Of a stretch of 64,000 nucleotides of DNA, positions 16,706 through 26,410 are shown piece by piece (positions within the stretch are counted from its first letter, which is position 1; every line of letters starts with the position of its first letter). The position numbers and the translations under genes are program-made. Under the pieces are notes generated by a model. The model was not told the DNA's origin. It saw nothing but the letters and a program-made list of their open reading frames with translations, and made no database searches. This DNA is from Nitrobacteraceae bacterium AZCC 2146 (GTDB lineage: Bacteria; Pseudomonadota; Alphaproteobacteria; Rhizobiales; Xanthobacteraceae): NCBI GenBank assembly GCA_036924855.1, contig JBAGRP010000001.1, forward strand, positions 2,356,001-2,420,000, given 5' to 3'.

Positions 16706-17527
16706 TCACCCCTTGCGCACTTCGCGCTGGAAAATCTCCAGGCAATGCGCCTTGGTGCTGATGAAATCAGACTCGGTCATGGTCCTGTCGGTGCGCGGTC
16801 GCGGCGCGTCGTAATGCACGAATTCGACGGCGCGCGCCGGATGCCGCGACAGCAGCAGGATGCGGTCGGACAGGTACACCGCCTCCTCGAGATCGTGAGA
16901 GACCAGCACCGTGGTGGTGTGGGTCTCGACGAAGACGCGCTGCAGCTGTTCGCGCATGAACAAGGTCATCTCGTAATCGAGCGCCGAGAACGGTTCATCG
17001 AGAAACAGGATTTCCGGGTCCACCACCAGCGCGCGCATGATCGACACCAGCTGCTGCTGGCCGCCGGACATCTGGTAGGGATACAGCTTCAGATCAATCT
17101 TGACGTTGAGATTGGCGACGATCTTCTCGACGCGGACGACGCGATCCTTCTTCGGCACACCCATCACCTTGAGAGGATAGGCGATGTTGTCGAAGGCGCT
17201 CAGCCAGGGAAACACGGCTTCGCGGTAGTTCTGGAACACGTAGCCGAACTTGATCTTGTTGAGCGGCTGGCCGTCGAACAGGATCTCGCCCGCATCCATC
17301 GGAAACAGCCCGGCGATCATGTTGATCAGCGTGCTCTTGCCGCAGCCGTTCGGCCCAAATACCGACATCAGTTTGCCGCGCGGAATGTCGAAGTCGAAAT
17401 TGTCGTAGATGGTGGCGTCGGAAAACCGCTTGCTCAGGCCACGAATGGTGACATGCGGCGCGGTCCGCGTTGCCGCGGCCCGCGCCTTCTCCGACAGTTC
17501 GATCTTGGCAGCAGGCTGTGCCGTCAC
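16706..17527 (-). CDS. ABC importer ATP-binding protein
   Basis: 273-aa ATPase. Walker A GPNGCGKST, Q-loop GYVFQNYREAVFPW, signature MSGGQQQL, Walker B ILFLDEPFSALD and the H-loop VLVSHDLEEAVYL are intact. The start is a GTG at 17527, 7 bp downstream of the binding-protein stop; no better ATG precedes the conserved IRGLSKRFSDATIYDNF region. The signature has Gln-Leu rather than Gln-Arg after GGQQ, a small variation. Confidence 0.92.
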   Translation of the reverse strand: MTAQPAAKIELSEKARAAATRTAPHVTIRGLSKRFSDATIYDNFDFDIPRGKLMSVFGPNGCGKSTLINMIAGLFPMDAGEILFDGQPLNKIKFGYVFQNYREAVFPWLSAFDNIAYPLKVMGVPKKDRVVRVEKIVANLNVKIDLKLYPYQMSGGQQQLVSIMRALVVDPEILFLDEPFSALDYEMTLFMREQLQRVFVETHTTTVLVSHDLEEAVYLSDRILLLSRHPARAVEFVHYDAPRPRTDRTMTESDFISTKAHCLEIFQREVRKG

Positions 17528-17534
17528 GAGAACC

Positions 17535-18512
17535 TCAATACTTGTAGATGTATTTGGTGACGTCGAGCTTTTCCGGAACCACGCCGATCGAGGTGCCGAA
17601 GTCAGACAGCTTCTGCAGGTCGCCGATCTGCTTCGGCGTCATGTCCTTGGTCATGGTGTAGCCGAGCATCGACACCATATCGACCACGTTGTCGGGCGTG
17701 AACGTGTTCTTGGCGAGATACTTGCGGGCATCATCGGGATTCTTGTTGATGTAGTCGAGCGCCTTGGACCAGGCCATCGCGAAGCGTTTTGCGACTTCCG
17801 GGCGCTTCTGGATGAAGTCGCTGGTGATGGCGCAGCCCGCCGCATAGGCGTCGGCCTTCTCGTCACCGAGAATGTATTTCGAGATCACGCCGGCCTCGAG
17901 CGTTCGCGCCACGCCGGCCTTGATCATCATCGAGGCGTTGGGTTCCAGCGTGTAGCCACCGTCGAAGGTACCGGCGGTCATGGCGTTGACGTGCTGGCTC
18001 ATGTCGAGCTGGTCGATGGTATATTCGCCATCCTTGACGCCGTTCTTGGCCAGAATGCCCTTGGCGGTGTTGAGGTTGGCTGGGCCCGGCGCCGACATCA
18101 GCTTCATCCCCTTCAGATCGGAGATCTTGTCGGCCTTGACGCCGGTGCGGACGACGAATTGCTCCATCTTCCAGACCGGGGTCTGGCTGTTGAGCGCGAT
18201 GTACATCGCCACGCCCGGCTTCTTGATGTTGGCGTTGAGGCCTTCGAGCGTGACGAGGACCGCGGAGACCTCGATCTGGCCGGTGATCATCGCCGCGACA
18301 TTGGCCGGGCCGCCCATCAGCTTGGTCATTTCCGGCTCGATGTTCTGCTCCTTGAAGAAGCCCTTCTCCACCGCCACGAAATACGGCAGCGACGAGCTCA
18401 GCGGAAACACACCGACCGCGACCTTGTCCTGGGCCGACGCCCGGTCGGTGGTGAAACCGGCCAGAGCCAGCACCGCCACCATGGCGAACATCATCCGATT
18501 CAGCGATTTCAT
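17535..18512 (-). CDS. ABC importer substrate-binding protein (NMT1/TauA-like)
   Basis: 325-aa periplasmic binding protein. The ATG at 18512 begins a clear signal peptide (MKSLNRMMFAMVAVLALAGF, cleavage near RASAQ) and has an AGGAG site upstream. The mature protein opens VAVGVFPLSSSLPYFVAVEKGFFKEQNI and has LKGMKLMSAPGPANLNTAKGILAKNG, as in SsuA/TauA/NMT1 proteins. It is cotranscribed with the barbiturase-family gene upstream and the ATPase and permease downstream, so its ligand is probably a cyclic amide or the substrate of that pathway. Confidence 0.92.
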   Translation of the reverse strand: MKSLNRMMFAMVAVLALAGFTTDRASAQDKVAVGVFPLSSSLPYFVAVEKGFFKEQNIEPEMTKLMGGPANVAAMITGQIEVSAVLVTLEGLNANIKKPGVAMYIALNSQTPVWKMEQFVVRTGVKADKISDLKGMKLMSAPGPANLNTAKGILAKNGVKDGEYTIDQLDMSQHVNAMTAGTFDGGYTLEPNASMMIKAGVARTLEAGVISKYILGDEKADAYAAGCAITSDFIQKRPEVAKRFAMAWSKALDYINKNPDDARKYLAKNTFTPDNVVDMVSMLGYTMTKDMTPKQIGDLQKLSDFGTSIGVVPEKLDVTKYIYKY

Positions 18513-18613
18513 GCGTCGTGCTCCTGTTATCCTCATGGCGAGGCCCCTCGCGACAAAATTCCACTCGCCGGATCGCGGCGATTGCCCAATTTCAGAGCAA
18601 GACTCGTGCCGGT

Positions 18614-19708
18614 TTATTCGCCGACATCGACGATGGCGATCACCGGGCCGCCGCCATGCGGGCCCTGATGCATGGCGTCCACCGAGACGAATACCGCGGG
18701 ATCGCCGATCGCCAGCGCCGCGATGCTGCCCACCGCCGCCTTGGAGTGGCGGTGGTGATGGACGTCGGAATCGTCGAGCATGATCTGGCGGCGGCCGCGC
18801 AGCTGGCCGGTGCGGTCGGCCTCGCATTTCATGAAGCAATTGACGACGCGGCCCTTGAGGTCTTCCGAGCGCGGCCGCTCCGGCAGCTCGATTCCGGCGT
18901 CGCGGATCGAATCGTAGATGCCGTCGATGTCGAGAGCGTCCTTCATCACCGAATGGCCGATCCGATAGCGTCCGCCGGCGCCGGCCTTGTTGCCGAGCAG
19001 CACGATCTGCGCCTGCGTCAATTCGACGCCCGACGAGCACGACGCGACCGCCGAATAGAGATCGAGGTCTTTGCAGATCTGTTCGGCGCGGGGCATCGGC
19101 ACTTCGCCAAGCGCGACCGCGATGCCGAGCGCGGTGGTGCCGTTGGAGACGCCCATGGAATCATGGACCTCGCAAGCCAGCGTCTGGCCGCGGGATTCCG
19201 CGTCGCGGGTGGAGTCGATGGTCAGCAGCGGCGTCTTGGTCTGGACGTAGTGCACATCCCGGGGATCGGTAATCCCCGCATCCTTCATCGCCGCCTTGAC
19301 GGCGTCGGCGACCTTCTGGACCATGGCGAGACGGCCGATATCCTCCGGCAGCAATTCGGCTGACAACGCGGTACCGATCACCAAACGCGATTTGTCGGCG
19401 GGGCCGATCTTGGCGTTGCGCGCGAAGATGGTGGCGTGTGGTGTGATGACGCCGTCGCAGCCGCCGGACCACACCATCGGCACGTCGTGGATCTCATCCT
19501 CGGAGCGCGTGCCGTGCTTCTTCAGCACGCGGCGATAGGCCTGGTCGGCGAGAATGCGGGTGAAATCGTTGACGCCGCCATTGCCTTCGGTCTTGCCGAT
19601 CACGCCGATCACTTCATCCGCGCCGAATTGGCCCGACGTGATCAGCGCCTCGAGGCCGCTGGCATCCTGAACGGTCTTCAGCTCGACCTTCGCCACTTCA
19701 ATCGCCAT
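18614..19708 (-). CDS. Ring-opening amidohydrolase, barbiturase / cyanuric acid hydrolase family
   Basis: 364-aa enzyme of the unusual three-domain AtzD/barbiturase family, found only in this fold. The three repeated units each offer a Lys and a Ser: Lys39 (GKTEGNG) with Ser81 ([12 protein letters not shown]), Lys158 (VQTKTPLL) with Ser225/226 (SCSSGVEL), and Lys294 (CFMKCEA) with Ser342 ([10 protein letters not shown]). The terminal [14 protein letters not shown] is typical. The reaction would be hydrolytic opening of barbiturate to ureidomalonate or of cyanurate to carboxybiuret; sequence alone does not tell which. The genomic setting (molybdenum hydroxylase and amidase nearby) leans towards barbiturate. 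It lies 4 bp after the GST gene in the same operon. Confidence 0.93.
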   Translation of the reverse strand: MAIEVAKVELKTVQDASGLEALITSGQFGADEVIGVIGKTEGNGGVNDFTRILADQAYRRVLKKHGTRSEDEIHDVPMVWSGGCDGVITPHATIFARNAKIGPADKSRLVIGTALSAELLPEDIGRLAMVQKVADAVKAAMKDAGITDPRDVHYVQTKTPLLTIDSTRDAESRGQTLACEVHDSMGVSNGTTALGIAVALGEVPMPRAEQICKDLDLYSAVASCSSGVELTQAQIVLLGNKAGAGGRYRIGHSVMKDALDIDGIYDSIRDAGIELPERPRSEDLKGRVVNCFMKCEADRTGQLRGRRQIMLDDSDVHHHRHSKAAVGSIAALAIGDPAVFVSVDAMHQGPHGGGPVIAIVDVGE

Positions 19709-19712
19709 TCTC

Positions 19713-20483
19713 TCAAACTCCTGAAACGTAAGATTTCTGTATCAACGGCAGCGGCGCCGGAATGCGCTGGCCTGCTTTTGGAAGTGCTTCCCGATAGCCG
19801 GGACGATCCTTGATGCGTGCGATCCAGTTCTGAACCGCCGGCTTGTTCGACCACATCCCGGCAAAGTTCAGTTCCTCGAGCCTGTCGACAAATGGCGCAA
19901 TCGAAATATCCGCAAGCGAAAATGCATCGCCGCCAAACCATCGCGATTGTTGAAGGCGCGCTTCCATTTTGTCCAGCGCCTTGACCATGACCACCCGCGC
20001 TGCCTCGACCTCGGCAAAATCCGGCGCGAGGCTACGCGACGCATCGCGCAGCCGCGCGGCCTTCTCAGCCGTCGGCGCAAACGCGATCCGCTCCTCGATC
20101 AATGCCGCCGGCATCTCCGCGAACGCCTTGCGCAGCATGAGCTGATAGGTCGGTCCCTTGACGGCCGGATGCAAAACCTCTTCTTCGAACCTGACCCAGA
20201 GCCGCATCTGCGCCCGCTCGAACGGATCGGCCGGCGAAAGTCGTGGCCCGTCGAAACATTCGTCGATGTACTCATTGATGACCGACGACTCAACGATGAT
20301 GCGACCATCGTGCAGCACCGTCGGAACCACCCCTTTCGGATTCAGCGCCAGATAGTCCGGCATGAGCTGTTCCATCCGCTGCAGGTCGATGTGACGGCCC
20401 ACCCATGGCACGCCCTTCTCGGCCAGACAGAATCGCACCTTGATGCAACAAAACGCGTCCCAATCGTGGTAGAGTTCAAACAT
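19713..20483 (-). CDS. Glutathione S-transferase family protein
   Basis: 256-aa GST. The N-terminal thioredoxin-like domain runs from [24 protein letters not shown] to [18 protein letters not shown], with VPTVLHDGR (cis-Pro) and ESSVI (glutathione-binding Ser). The helical domain includes [15 protein letters not shown]. The length is a little above the usual 200-220 aa. Start at 20483 coincides with the beginning of the fold. It is placed tightly between hyuB (7 bp) and the barbiturase-family gene (4 bp), so it likely has a catabolic or thiol-adduct role in that pathway rather than general detoxification (inference). Confidence 0.9.
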   Translation of the reverse strand: MFELYHDWDAFCCIKVRFCLAEKGVPWVGRHIDLQRMEQLMPDYLALNPKGVVPTVLHDGRIIVESSVINEYIDECFDGPRLSPADPFERAQMRLWVRFEEEVLHPAVKGPTYQLMLRKAFAEMPAALIEERIAFAPTAEKAARLRDASRSLAPDFAEVEAARVVMVKALDKMEARLQQSRWFGGDAFSLADISIAPFVDRLEELNFAGMWSNKPAVQNWIARIKDRPGYREALPKAGQRIPAPLPLIQKSYVSGV

Positions 20484-20490
20484 CGCGATC

Positions 20491-22387
20491 CTAGGGTGTG
20501 GCTCGCATCCGCGGCAAGTGCTCGCCGCGCAGCATCTTTTCATAGCCCTCGCCGCGGTCAATCATCGGCAGGTTGCCCGAACGCGACTTTGCCAGATCGG
20601 CGCGCCGCGCCGACGTCGCGGCCTCGTCGATGGCAGGCTCATCCGCCGAACTGCCGGCGGTAAAAACGACGCCGTAGTCGGACGCGGCAGCCGCCAATGA
20701 TACCCGGCCTTCGATCACGTCGCGCAATACCAGCGGCAGTTCGCGCGTCAGCGGATCGCCCCAGCCGCCGCCACCGGTGGTGACCACGCGCACCACCTGC
20801 CCCTTCAGCACCTGCTCGCCATCGACGAGGCCGCCAAGATCGCGCGCCTCGCCTTCGGCATCGACGGTGACGCAGAACGGCTCACCGGCCTTGCCGCCAT
20901 TCAACCCGTAGCAGCCGAGCCGCACGCGATCGGCGGTGACGATGGTGCGGCAATCCACCAGCGCGCGGTAATGTTTCTCATAGCCCTGCCCCGCCGCGGC
21001 GCAGACCGGCGCCGCCGGAGTCGGTGCTCAAAGCCAGCTTCTCCACCAGCAGCGGAAACCGCGTCTCGGTGAATTCCGCCGGCTGGTTGCGCGAATCCGG
21101 CACGATGTGGATGGCGTCATTGCCGTCGGCGTAATAGCGCCCGCCGGAACCGCCGCCGAGCACTTCGCGCGACAGAAACGATTTGCCCTCCGCGTCCTTG
21201 CCGAAGAAGCCGGTGTAACGGATGGTTTCCTGATCCGCCGGCATCCGGCCGTCCACTGCCTGCGCGACGACGCCGGCTAAGAGGCCGAGGCAGCGCAGCA
21301 GCACGAAGGAGCGCGCATTGGTCGCCGCCGGCCATTCCGGCGTGATCAGCGTGCCCTTCGGCGGGAAGATGATCTCGAACACATCGCAGACGCCTTCATT
21401 GACGTGGATTTCCGCGGCGCGTTCCGGCGTATCGGCGAGGTTGCGCAGGATCGGCGCGATCCATTTGATCAGGAACGCGCCGTCGGCATAATCCGCCGGC
21501 CAGTTGATCGGCCCGGTGGATTGCGGATCGGTACCGTTGAAGTCGAGCGTGATCTTGCCGCCCTTCTTCGTCATCTTGATCGCGATCTTGTGCAGCTTGG
21601 GATCAGTGATGCCGTCGTGCTCGACGTAGTCCTCCCAGGCATATTCGCCGTCGGCGATCTTGCTCAGGAGTTCGTGGCGGTAGATGTCGCGGCACTTCTC
21701 AAGGATAGCCTGGAAGCAGGCCTCGACCTGGTCCTTCCCGAAACGTTCGAACAGCCCGGCCATTCGCCGCGCGCCCATCAGGCAGGCCTGCACCTCGCTG
21801 TCCAGATCGGCGGACAGCATCTCCGGCACCCGGGTGTTGCGCCGGACGATGGTGAACACCGCCTCGTTGCGCACGCCTTCGCTGTAGATTTTTACGGGCG
21901 GAATCGCGATGCCTTCCTCGAACACCGTCGCCGCCGTGCCCGGCATTGAGCCCGGCACCCTTCCGCCGACATCGTCGTGATGGCCGAAGGCCTGGATGTA
22001 GGCGACCACAACGCCGTCATGAAACACCGGCACCGTGCTGCATAAGTCGGGCAGATGGCCGATCGAGCCTTCGGTGAGATAAGTGTCGTTCATCAGGAAC
22101 ACGTCGCCAGGCTTCATGGTCTCCGGCGGAAAGTCGCGCACCACGCCGTTGGGCATCGCCGAATAGGAACGCCCCGTCAGCTTGCGGCAGTAACAATCGA
22201 ACAGGCCGACGCGAAAATCATGTGCTTCGCGGATCATCGGCGAGCGCGCGGTGCGCTCGATGGCGTATTCGATTTCCGCCTCGATGGAATTCAGCGTGCC
22301 TTCGACGATCTGCAGCACGATGGGATCGACGGTCGTGGCTTCGCGCAAGGGCGCGGTCGGCCAGGGATGGGTCTTGTGCATGTTCAT
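20491..22387 (-). pseudogene. hyuB: HyuB (hydantoinase B / oxoprolinase subunit), frameshifted
   Basis: Beta subunit of the HyuAB ATP-dependent hydantoinase/5-oxoprolinase/acetone-carboxylase family, split by one frameshift. The first frame (22387 to a TGA at 20978) ends STDSGGAGLRRGG then reads out. The second frame (to 20491) continues GYEKHYRALVDCRTIVTADRVRLGC. The two join perfectly if one base is removed from the run of four C (plus strand) at 20989-20992. Rejoined, the protein is about 630 aa, the normal HyuB length. Either the gene is inactivated, or this is a sequencing error or a slippage site. The start at 22387 shares one base with the hyuA stop and has AGGAGG upstream. Confidence 0.85.
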
Positions 22388-24471
22388 CACACCACCTCCT
22401 TCGCCGACACGGGGCGAATAACCAGAATGCCGTGCGGATCGACCTCGACGCTCTGCTTCGGGAACACCACCGTGGTGGAGCCGAATTCCTCGACAATGGC
22501 CGGGCCCAGCACGCGCCCGCCGGGCGGCAACGAGGCACGGTCATAGACCGGCGTGTCCTGAAACACGGTGCCGAAATACACGCTGCGGTGGGCGATCGCC
22601 GCCGGGTTGCCGGCGCGCGGTGCCAGTTTCGGCATCTGCGGCCGCTCGATCAGGCCGAAGCCGGAGACACAGAGATTGACCAGTTCGATCTTCTGCTGGC
22701 CGGCATAGTCATAGCCGAAGGTCTTGCGATGCGCGGCGTTGAACGCGCCGATCAGCCCCGCGAGGAACGAGGCATCGACCGCGCCCGACGGCGCAGTGAT
22801 ACGTACTTCCATCGACTGACCGGCGTAGCGAACATCGGCCTCGCGCACCAGACGGATCCGCGACGCCTCGATGCCATCGCGCATCAGCGTCGCCGTCGCC
22901 TCGCGCTCCAGCGTCGCATAACGCGTCGCGATATCGGCGAGATCGATGGCGTCCTCATGCATCACCTTGGTGACGATGTGATCGGTGCGCCAGTCCACCG
23001 CCAGCAGGCCGAATGCCGAGAGATTGCCGGGGTTCGGCGGCACGATGCAGGCCTTCATGTTCAGCAAGTCCATCACCGCCGCGGACTGCGCGGGGCCGGC
23101 GCCGCCGAACGACAGCAGAGCGAATGTGCGGGGATCGATGCCGCGCTGGATCGTCATCTGCCGGATTGCATTGGCCTGGCTCCAGTTGGCAATCTCGATG
23201 ATGCCGGAGGCCAGTTGTTCGACGCTCATATTGCCCGGCAAACGCTCAGCGAGCGCCGCGATACCCGCGCGGGCGCGTTCGACATTGAGCGCGATGCCGC
23301 CGCCGATCAGCGACGGCGGGATCCGCCCGAGCACCAGATTGGCGTCGGTAATGGTCGGCTCCTGGCCGCCCTTCGGGTAGCACATCGGTCCAGGCTCGGC
23401 GCCAGCGCTGCGCGGCCCGACTTTCAAATGACCTTCGCGGCTGATCCAGGCGATCGAACCGCCGCCGGTGCCGATGGTCTCGATGTCAATCATGGGAATG
23501 CGAACCGGGAACGGTCCGACCGAACCACCATTGGTGACCTGCGGCTTACCGCCTTCGATCAGGCACAGATCGGTGGAAGTGCCGCCGGCATCCAGCGTCA
23601 CCAGATCGGGAAAGCCCGCAATTTCCGCAATCACCGCGCTGCCGAGCGCACCCGCTGCCGGGCCGGACAACGCCGTGGTGATCGGCTTCTTCACCACCTG
23701 ATCGGCGCTGGCGACACCGCCGCTGGATTGCATCACCAGGAACGGCTTGTCCTGTAGCCCGGCGCCGAGTTCTTCGTGCACGCGCTTGAGATAGCGTTCC
23801 ATATGCGGCTTGACGAAAGCATCGACCAAAGTGGTCACCGTGCGCTCATATTCGCGATATTCCGGCAGCACTTCGCAGGACAGCGACAGCGTCGCCTCCG
23901 GATATTCCTCGGTAACGATGGCCGCGGCGCGGCGCTCATGGGCGTCGTTGGCGTAGGAATGCAAAAGGCAGATGCCGATGGCGCGAATACCCTTGCCGCG
24001 GAAAAAGCGCGCCGCCGCGCGCACCGTGTCCTCGTCGAGCGGACGCAACTCGCCGCCGCGAAAATCCAGCCGGCCGGTGACCTCGCGGACGAATTGCAGC
24101 GGCACGATACGGTCGGGCTTCACCCAGAAGTAGGAATTGCCGTAGCCTTCCGGCACCGACTGCCGCGCGATCTCCAGAATGTGCCGGAAGCCGGCATTGA
24201 CGATCAACCCGAGCGAATTGATCTCGCCCTGCAGCAGCGCATTAGTTGCGACGGTCGTGCCATGCGCGAGACCGACCACATCGTCGCTCCCGGCGTCGTG
24301 AGCGGCAAGAATTTCGTTGACGCCGCGCAACAGCGCGATGCCGGGATTGGCCGGCGTGCTCGCGACTTTCGTCACCTTGGTGGCGCCGGAGATCGTGTCC
24401 ACCGAGACGATGTCGGTAAAAGTACCGCCGGTATCGATGCCGATGCGAAAGCGGGGAGAAGCCTGGGACAT
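22387..24471 (-). CDS. hyuA: HyuA (hydantoinase A / oxoprolinase subunit)
   Basis: 694-aa alpha subunit of a hydantoinase/oxoprolinase-type enzyme with ASKHA (actin-like) ATPase fold. Phosphate-binding motifs FRIGIDTGGTFTDIVSV at residues 8-24 and DAGGTSTDLCLIEGG at 294-308 are intact, as are GTTVATNALL and the SGPAAGALGS stretch at 269-278. The usual HyuA length is 680-710 aa. With HyuB it would hydrolyse or carboxylate a cyclic amide or ketone at the cost of ATP; the operon favours a hydantoin-like or cyclic ureide substrate. First gene of a long minus-strand operon. Confidence 0.93.
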   Translation of the reverse strand: MSQASPRFRIGIDTGGTFTDIVSVDTISGATKVTKVASTPANPGIALLRGVNEILAAHDAGSDDVVGLAHGTTVATNALLQGEINSLGLIVNAGFRHILEIARQSVPEGYGNSYFWVKPDRIVPLQFVREVTGRLDFRGGELRPLDEDTVRAAARFFRGKGIRAIGICLLHSYANDAHERRAAAIVTEEYPEATLSLSCEVLPEYREYERTVTTLVDAFVKPHMERYLKRVHEELGAGLQDKPFLVMQSSGGVASADQVVKKPITTALSGPAAGALGSAVIAEIAGFPDLVTLDAGGTSTDLCLIEGGKPQVTNGGSVGPFPVRIPMIDIETIGTGGGSIAWISREGHLKVGPRSAGAEPGPMCYPKGGQEPTITDANLVLGRIPPSLIGGGIALNVERARAGIAALAERLPGNMSVEQLASGIIEIANWSQANAIRQMTIQRGIDPRTFALLSFGGAGPAQSAAVMDLLNMKACIVPPNPGNLSAFGLLAVDWRTDHIVTKVMHEDAIDLADIATRYATLEREATATLMRDGIEASRIRLVREADVRYAGQSMEVRITAPSGAVDASFLAGLIGAFNAAHRKTFGYDYAGQQKIELVNLCVSGFGLIERPQMPKLAPRAGNPAAIAHRSVYFGTVFQDTPVYDRASLPPGGRVLGPAIVEEFGSTTVVFPKQSVEVDPHGILVIRPVSAKEVV

Positions 24472-24585
24472 GCGCGCGCCATTCGGTGGTGAAGCTGCAG
24501 CAGCATGGGTCGGCGAAGGCCGCTAAGTCAAAAACCGATTATCGATGCGGGTATCGGAAAATCAGATGACCCGAAATTTGAGCTC

Positions 24586-24693
24586 GTCATTCCGAGGCGC
24601 AAGCAGCGCCAGCTGCGAGCGAGCCCGGAATCCATAACCACCACCGGGCGTATGGATTCCGGGCCCACGTCAAGAGGCGTGTCCCGGAATGAC
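24586..24693. repeat. Intergenic palindromic repeat (GTCATTCCGGG type)
   Basis: Inverted repeat between the LysR gene and hyuA: left arm GTCATTCCGAGGCGC, inner arms CCCGGAATCCATA and TATGGATTCCGGG, right arm CCCGGAATGAC. It occupies much of the 250-bp gap, so the hyuA promoter must lie on either side of it. Confidence 0.75.
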
Positions 24694-24724
24694 GAATTTG
24701 AAGTCATTCAGAGCCGCGGAAACA

Positions 24725-25618
24725 TCACCCCTTCAGCATATCCCGCAGCTTCAGCAGCGCCGCTTCCTTGCGCCGGGACATCGGCTGCCTCCGCCGGAAC
24801 AGGCTGAAGGCGACGTTGCGCGCCGGCGCGATGGCCATCGCCTTCAGGAAGCCGAGCGCCACCTCGTTCGCGGCGCAGGCGCGCGGCACGATGGCGATGC
24901 CGCCGCCGGACTGCACGATCATCTTGATGGTCTCGATATTATCCACCACCGCCAGCACGTTGGGACGGATGCCCAGATCGGTGAACAGCGACAGCACCAC
25001 CTGGCCGTAGCCGACGGTGAGTTCGCTCATGATGAAAGGCTCGGCAAGCAACCGCCCGATATCCACCGGCTGCTTGCTGCGCGCCAGTGCGTGTTTCGGC
25101 GGAATGATCAGCGCCATCTCGGCATCGATCAACCGGTCGAACACCAGCCCGGCCGGCAGTCGCTCCGGGTCGGATTCGATGGCGAGGCCGGCGTCGATCC
25201 GCTCCTCGTGCAATTCGGTGAAGATGTTGCGCGTCGGCGCCGTCAGAATCTCCAGCCGCACGCCGGGCAGATTGTTCCTGAGATCGTCGAACAGCCGCGG
25301 AATGAAGATCTGCGCCATGCCCGAACCCATGGCGATGGTCAGCGTATCCGACAACGCGCCGCGCAGCCGCCGCGCAGTGTCGGTGAGGCTGAGCAGATCG
25401 CCCATCACCCGCTCGGATTCATAGAGAAAGGTGCGGCCGCGATCGGTGGATTCGATGCCGCGCGAGGTCCGCGTGAACAGTTCGAAGCCGATTTCCTCCT
25501 CGAGCAGTTTGACCTGCTCGCTGACCGCGGATTGCGAAATATTCAGCCGCTTCGCCGCCTTGGTGAAGCTGCGTTCCTTCGACACCGAAAGCGCGTAACG
25601 CAATTGCCGGAAATCCAA
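24725..25618 (-). CDS. LysR-family transcriptional regulator
   Basis: 297-aa LysR regulator. The N-terminal winged helix is FRQLRYALSVSKERSFTKAAKRLNISQSAVSEQVKLLEEEIGFELFTRTSRGIE, and the effector-binding domain follows (TIAMGSGMAQIFIPRLFDDLRNNLPGV). I propose the TTG at 25618 as the start, because the family N-terminus begins exactly there and AAGGA lies 7 bp upstream; the longer ATG frame to 25762 runs through a repeat. Gene order and strand suggest it controls the hyuA-to-amidase operon. Confidence 0.88.
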   Translation of the reverse strand: MDFRQLRYALSVSKERSFTKAAKRLNISQSAVSEQVKLLEEEIGFELFTRTSRGIESTDRGRTFLYESERVMGDLLSLTDTARRLRGALSDTLTIAMGSGMAQIFIPRLFDDLRNNLPGVRLEILTAPTRNIFTELHEERIDAGLAIESDPERLPAGLVFDRLIDAEMALIIPPKHALARSKQPVDIGRLLAEPFIMSELTVGYGQVVLSLFTDLGIRPNVLAVVDNIETIKMIVQSGGGIAIVPRACAANEVALGFLKAMAIAPARNVAFSLFRRRQPMSRRKEAALLKLRDMLKG

Positions 25619-25649
25619 ATGAACATTCCTTGATGGACAGCCCACTTGT

Positions 25650-25761
25650 AGCCCGGATAGAGCACAGCGCAATCCGGGATTCGCGCCACGCCCCTCTCCT
25701 CCGTCATTCCGGGACGCGCCGTGGTCGGCGATAGTCGACCAAGGCGCGGGCCCGGAATCCA
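25650..25761. repeat. Intergenic palindromic repeats
   Basis: Two adjacent elements upstream of the LysR gene: a short one with TAGCCCGGATAG and CAATCCGGGA arms (25650-25681), and a truncated GTCATTCCGGGACGCG copy with internal GGTCGGCGATAGTCGACC (25703-25761). Confidence 0.6.
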
Positions 25762-25772
25762 ACGGTCAGACT

Positions 25773-26027
25773 CTATCGCTCGTCGCTCATTGGCGACTGG
25801 AACGTCCGCGGGTTTTCCTGCGAGCGCTTACGAGCCATCGCCAGCGCTTCGGCGAAATCGGCGGCATCGAACCACGGCTCGGCGCGCATCGGCGCGTCGA
25901 GATCGTCATCCCAGATCCGCGCCGCCGCCACGTCGAAGCGCATCTCGTGCTTGTCGCTGACCGACTGAATTCCATAGCCGGTGACGGCCCATTGCTTGCC
26001 AAGCCAGTAGATATCCCGATGCAGCAC
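25773..26027 (-). CDS. Small hypothetical protein, 84 aa
   Basis: Unrecognised small acidic cytoplasmic protein without signal peptide or membrane segment. It begins LHRDIYWLGKQWAVTGYGIQSVSDKHEMRFDVAA and has several Trp residues, a well-ordered composition that looks like a real folded domain and not a shadow frame. The start would be GTG at 26027. No neighbour overlaps it. Function unknown. Confidence 0.55.
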   Translation of the reverse strand: MLHRDIYWLGKQWAVTGYGIQSVSDKHEMRFDVAAARIWDDDLDAPMRAEPWFDAADFAEALAMARKRSQENPRTFQSPMSDER

Positions 26028-26164
26028 CGCTTACACCCATCCTCGTCTTGAATTCGCAGAGACAGAAAGAACCCCCGCCCGATGGGTGCGAGGTTCTCCT
26101 GAATCGGCAAATCGAATCAAAATTCTAGCAGACGCCGGCCGGCGCTGGCGGCATCGCGTCCGAA

Positions 26165-26410
26165 TCAGATGCGGCCATTCTGGTCTGACGGCTGCTGCTG
26201 TTGGTACGGGCGCTGCGCCCGTTCGGCATCCGCCTTGTTTGCCTCGTGGCGTCCGATCACGCAACCCGCGATGACGCCGACCTTGCCATGCCCGGCATAG
26301 TGCCCGGCGATGCCGCCGATGATCGCGCCCTTGATGCAGCCCTTGGCTTCAGCCGCGGCCGACGAAAGCAGCAGACCGGCAACCGCAGTGCACAGCACAA
26401 GATTTTTCAT
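26165..26410 (-). CDS. Small exported glycine-zipper-like protein
   Basis: 81-aa protein with a signal peptide (MKNLVLCTAVAGLLLSSAAA, cleavage after AEA) and a short glycine-rich segment GCIKGAIIGGIAGHYAGHG then GVIAGCVIGRHEA, followed by a polar Gln-rich tail. Two Cys flank the glycine-rich core. A GGAGGTCGCC ribosome site precedes the ATG. Such proteins are often envelope-associated; exact role unknown. It is divergent from metY. Confidence 0.75.
   Translation of the reverse strand: MKNLVLCTAVAGLLLSSAAAEAKGCIKGAIIGGIAGHYAGHGKVGVIAGCVIGRHEANKADAERAQRPYQQQQPSDQNGRI

Noticed and set aside
20491..20958. A separate 155-aa gene
   Set aside because: Its sequence continues HyuB exactly after a one-base shift, so it is the C-terminal part of that gene.
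22222..23757. A 511-aa plus-strand frame
   Set aside because: It is antisense to hyuA, whose ATPase motifs are intact.
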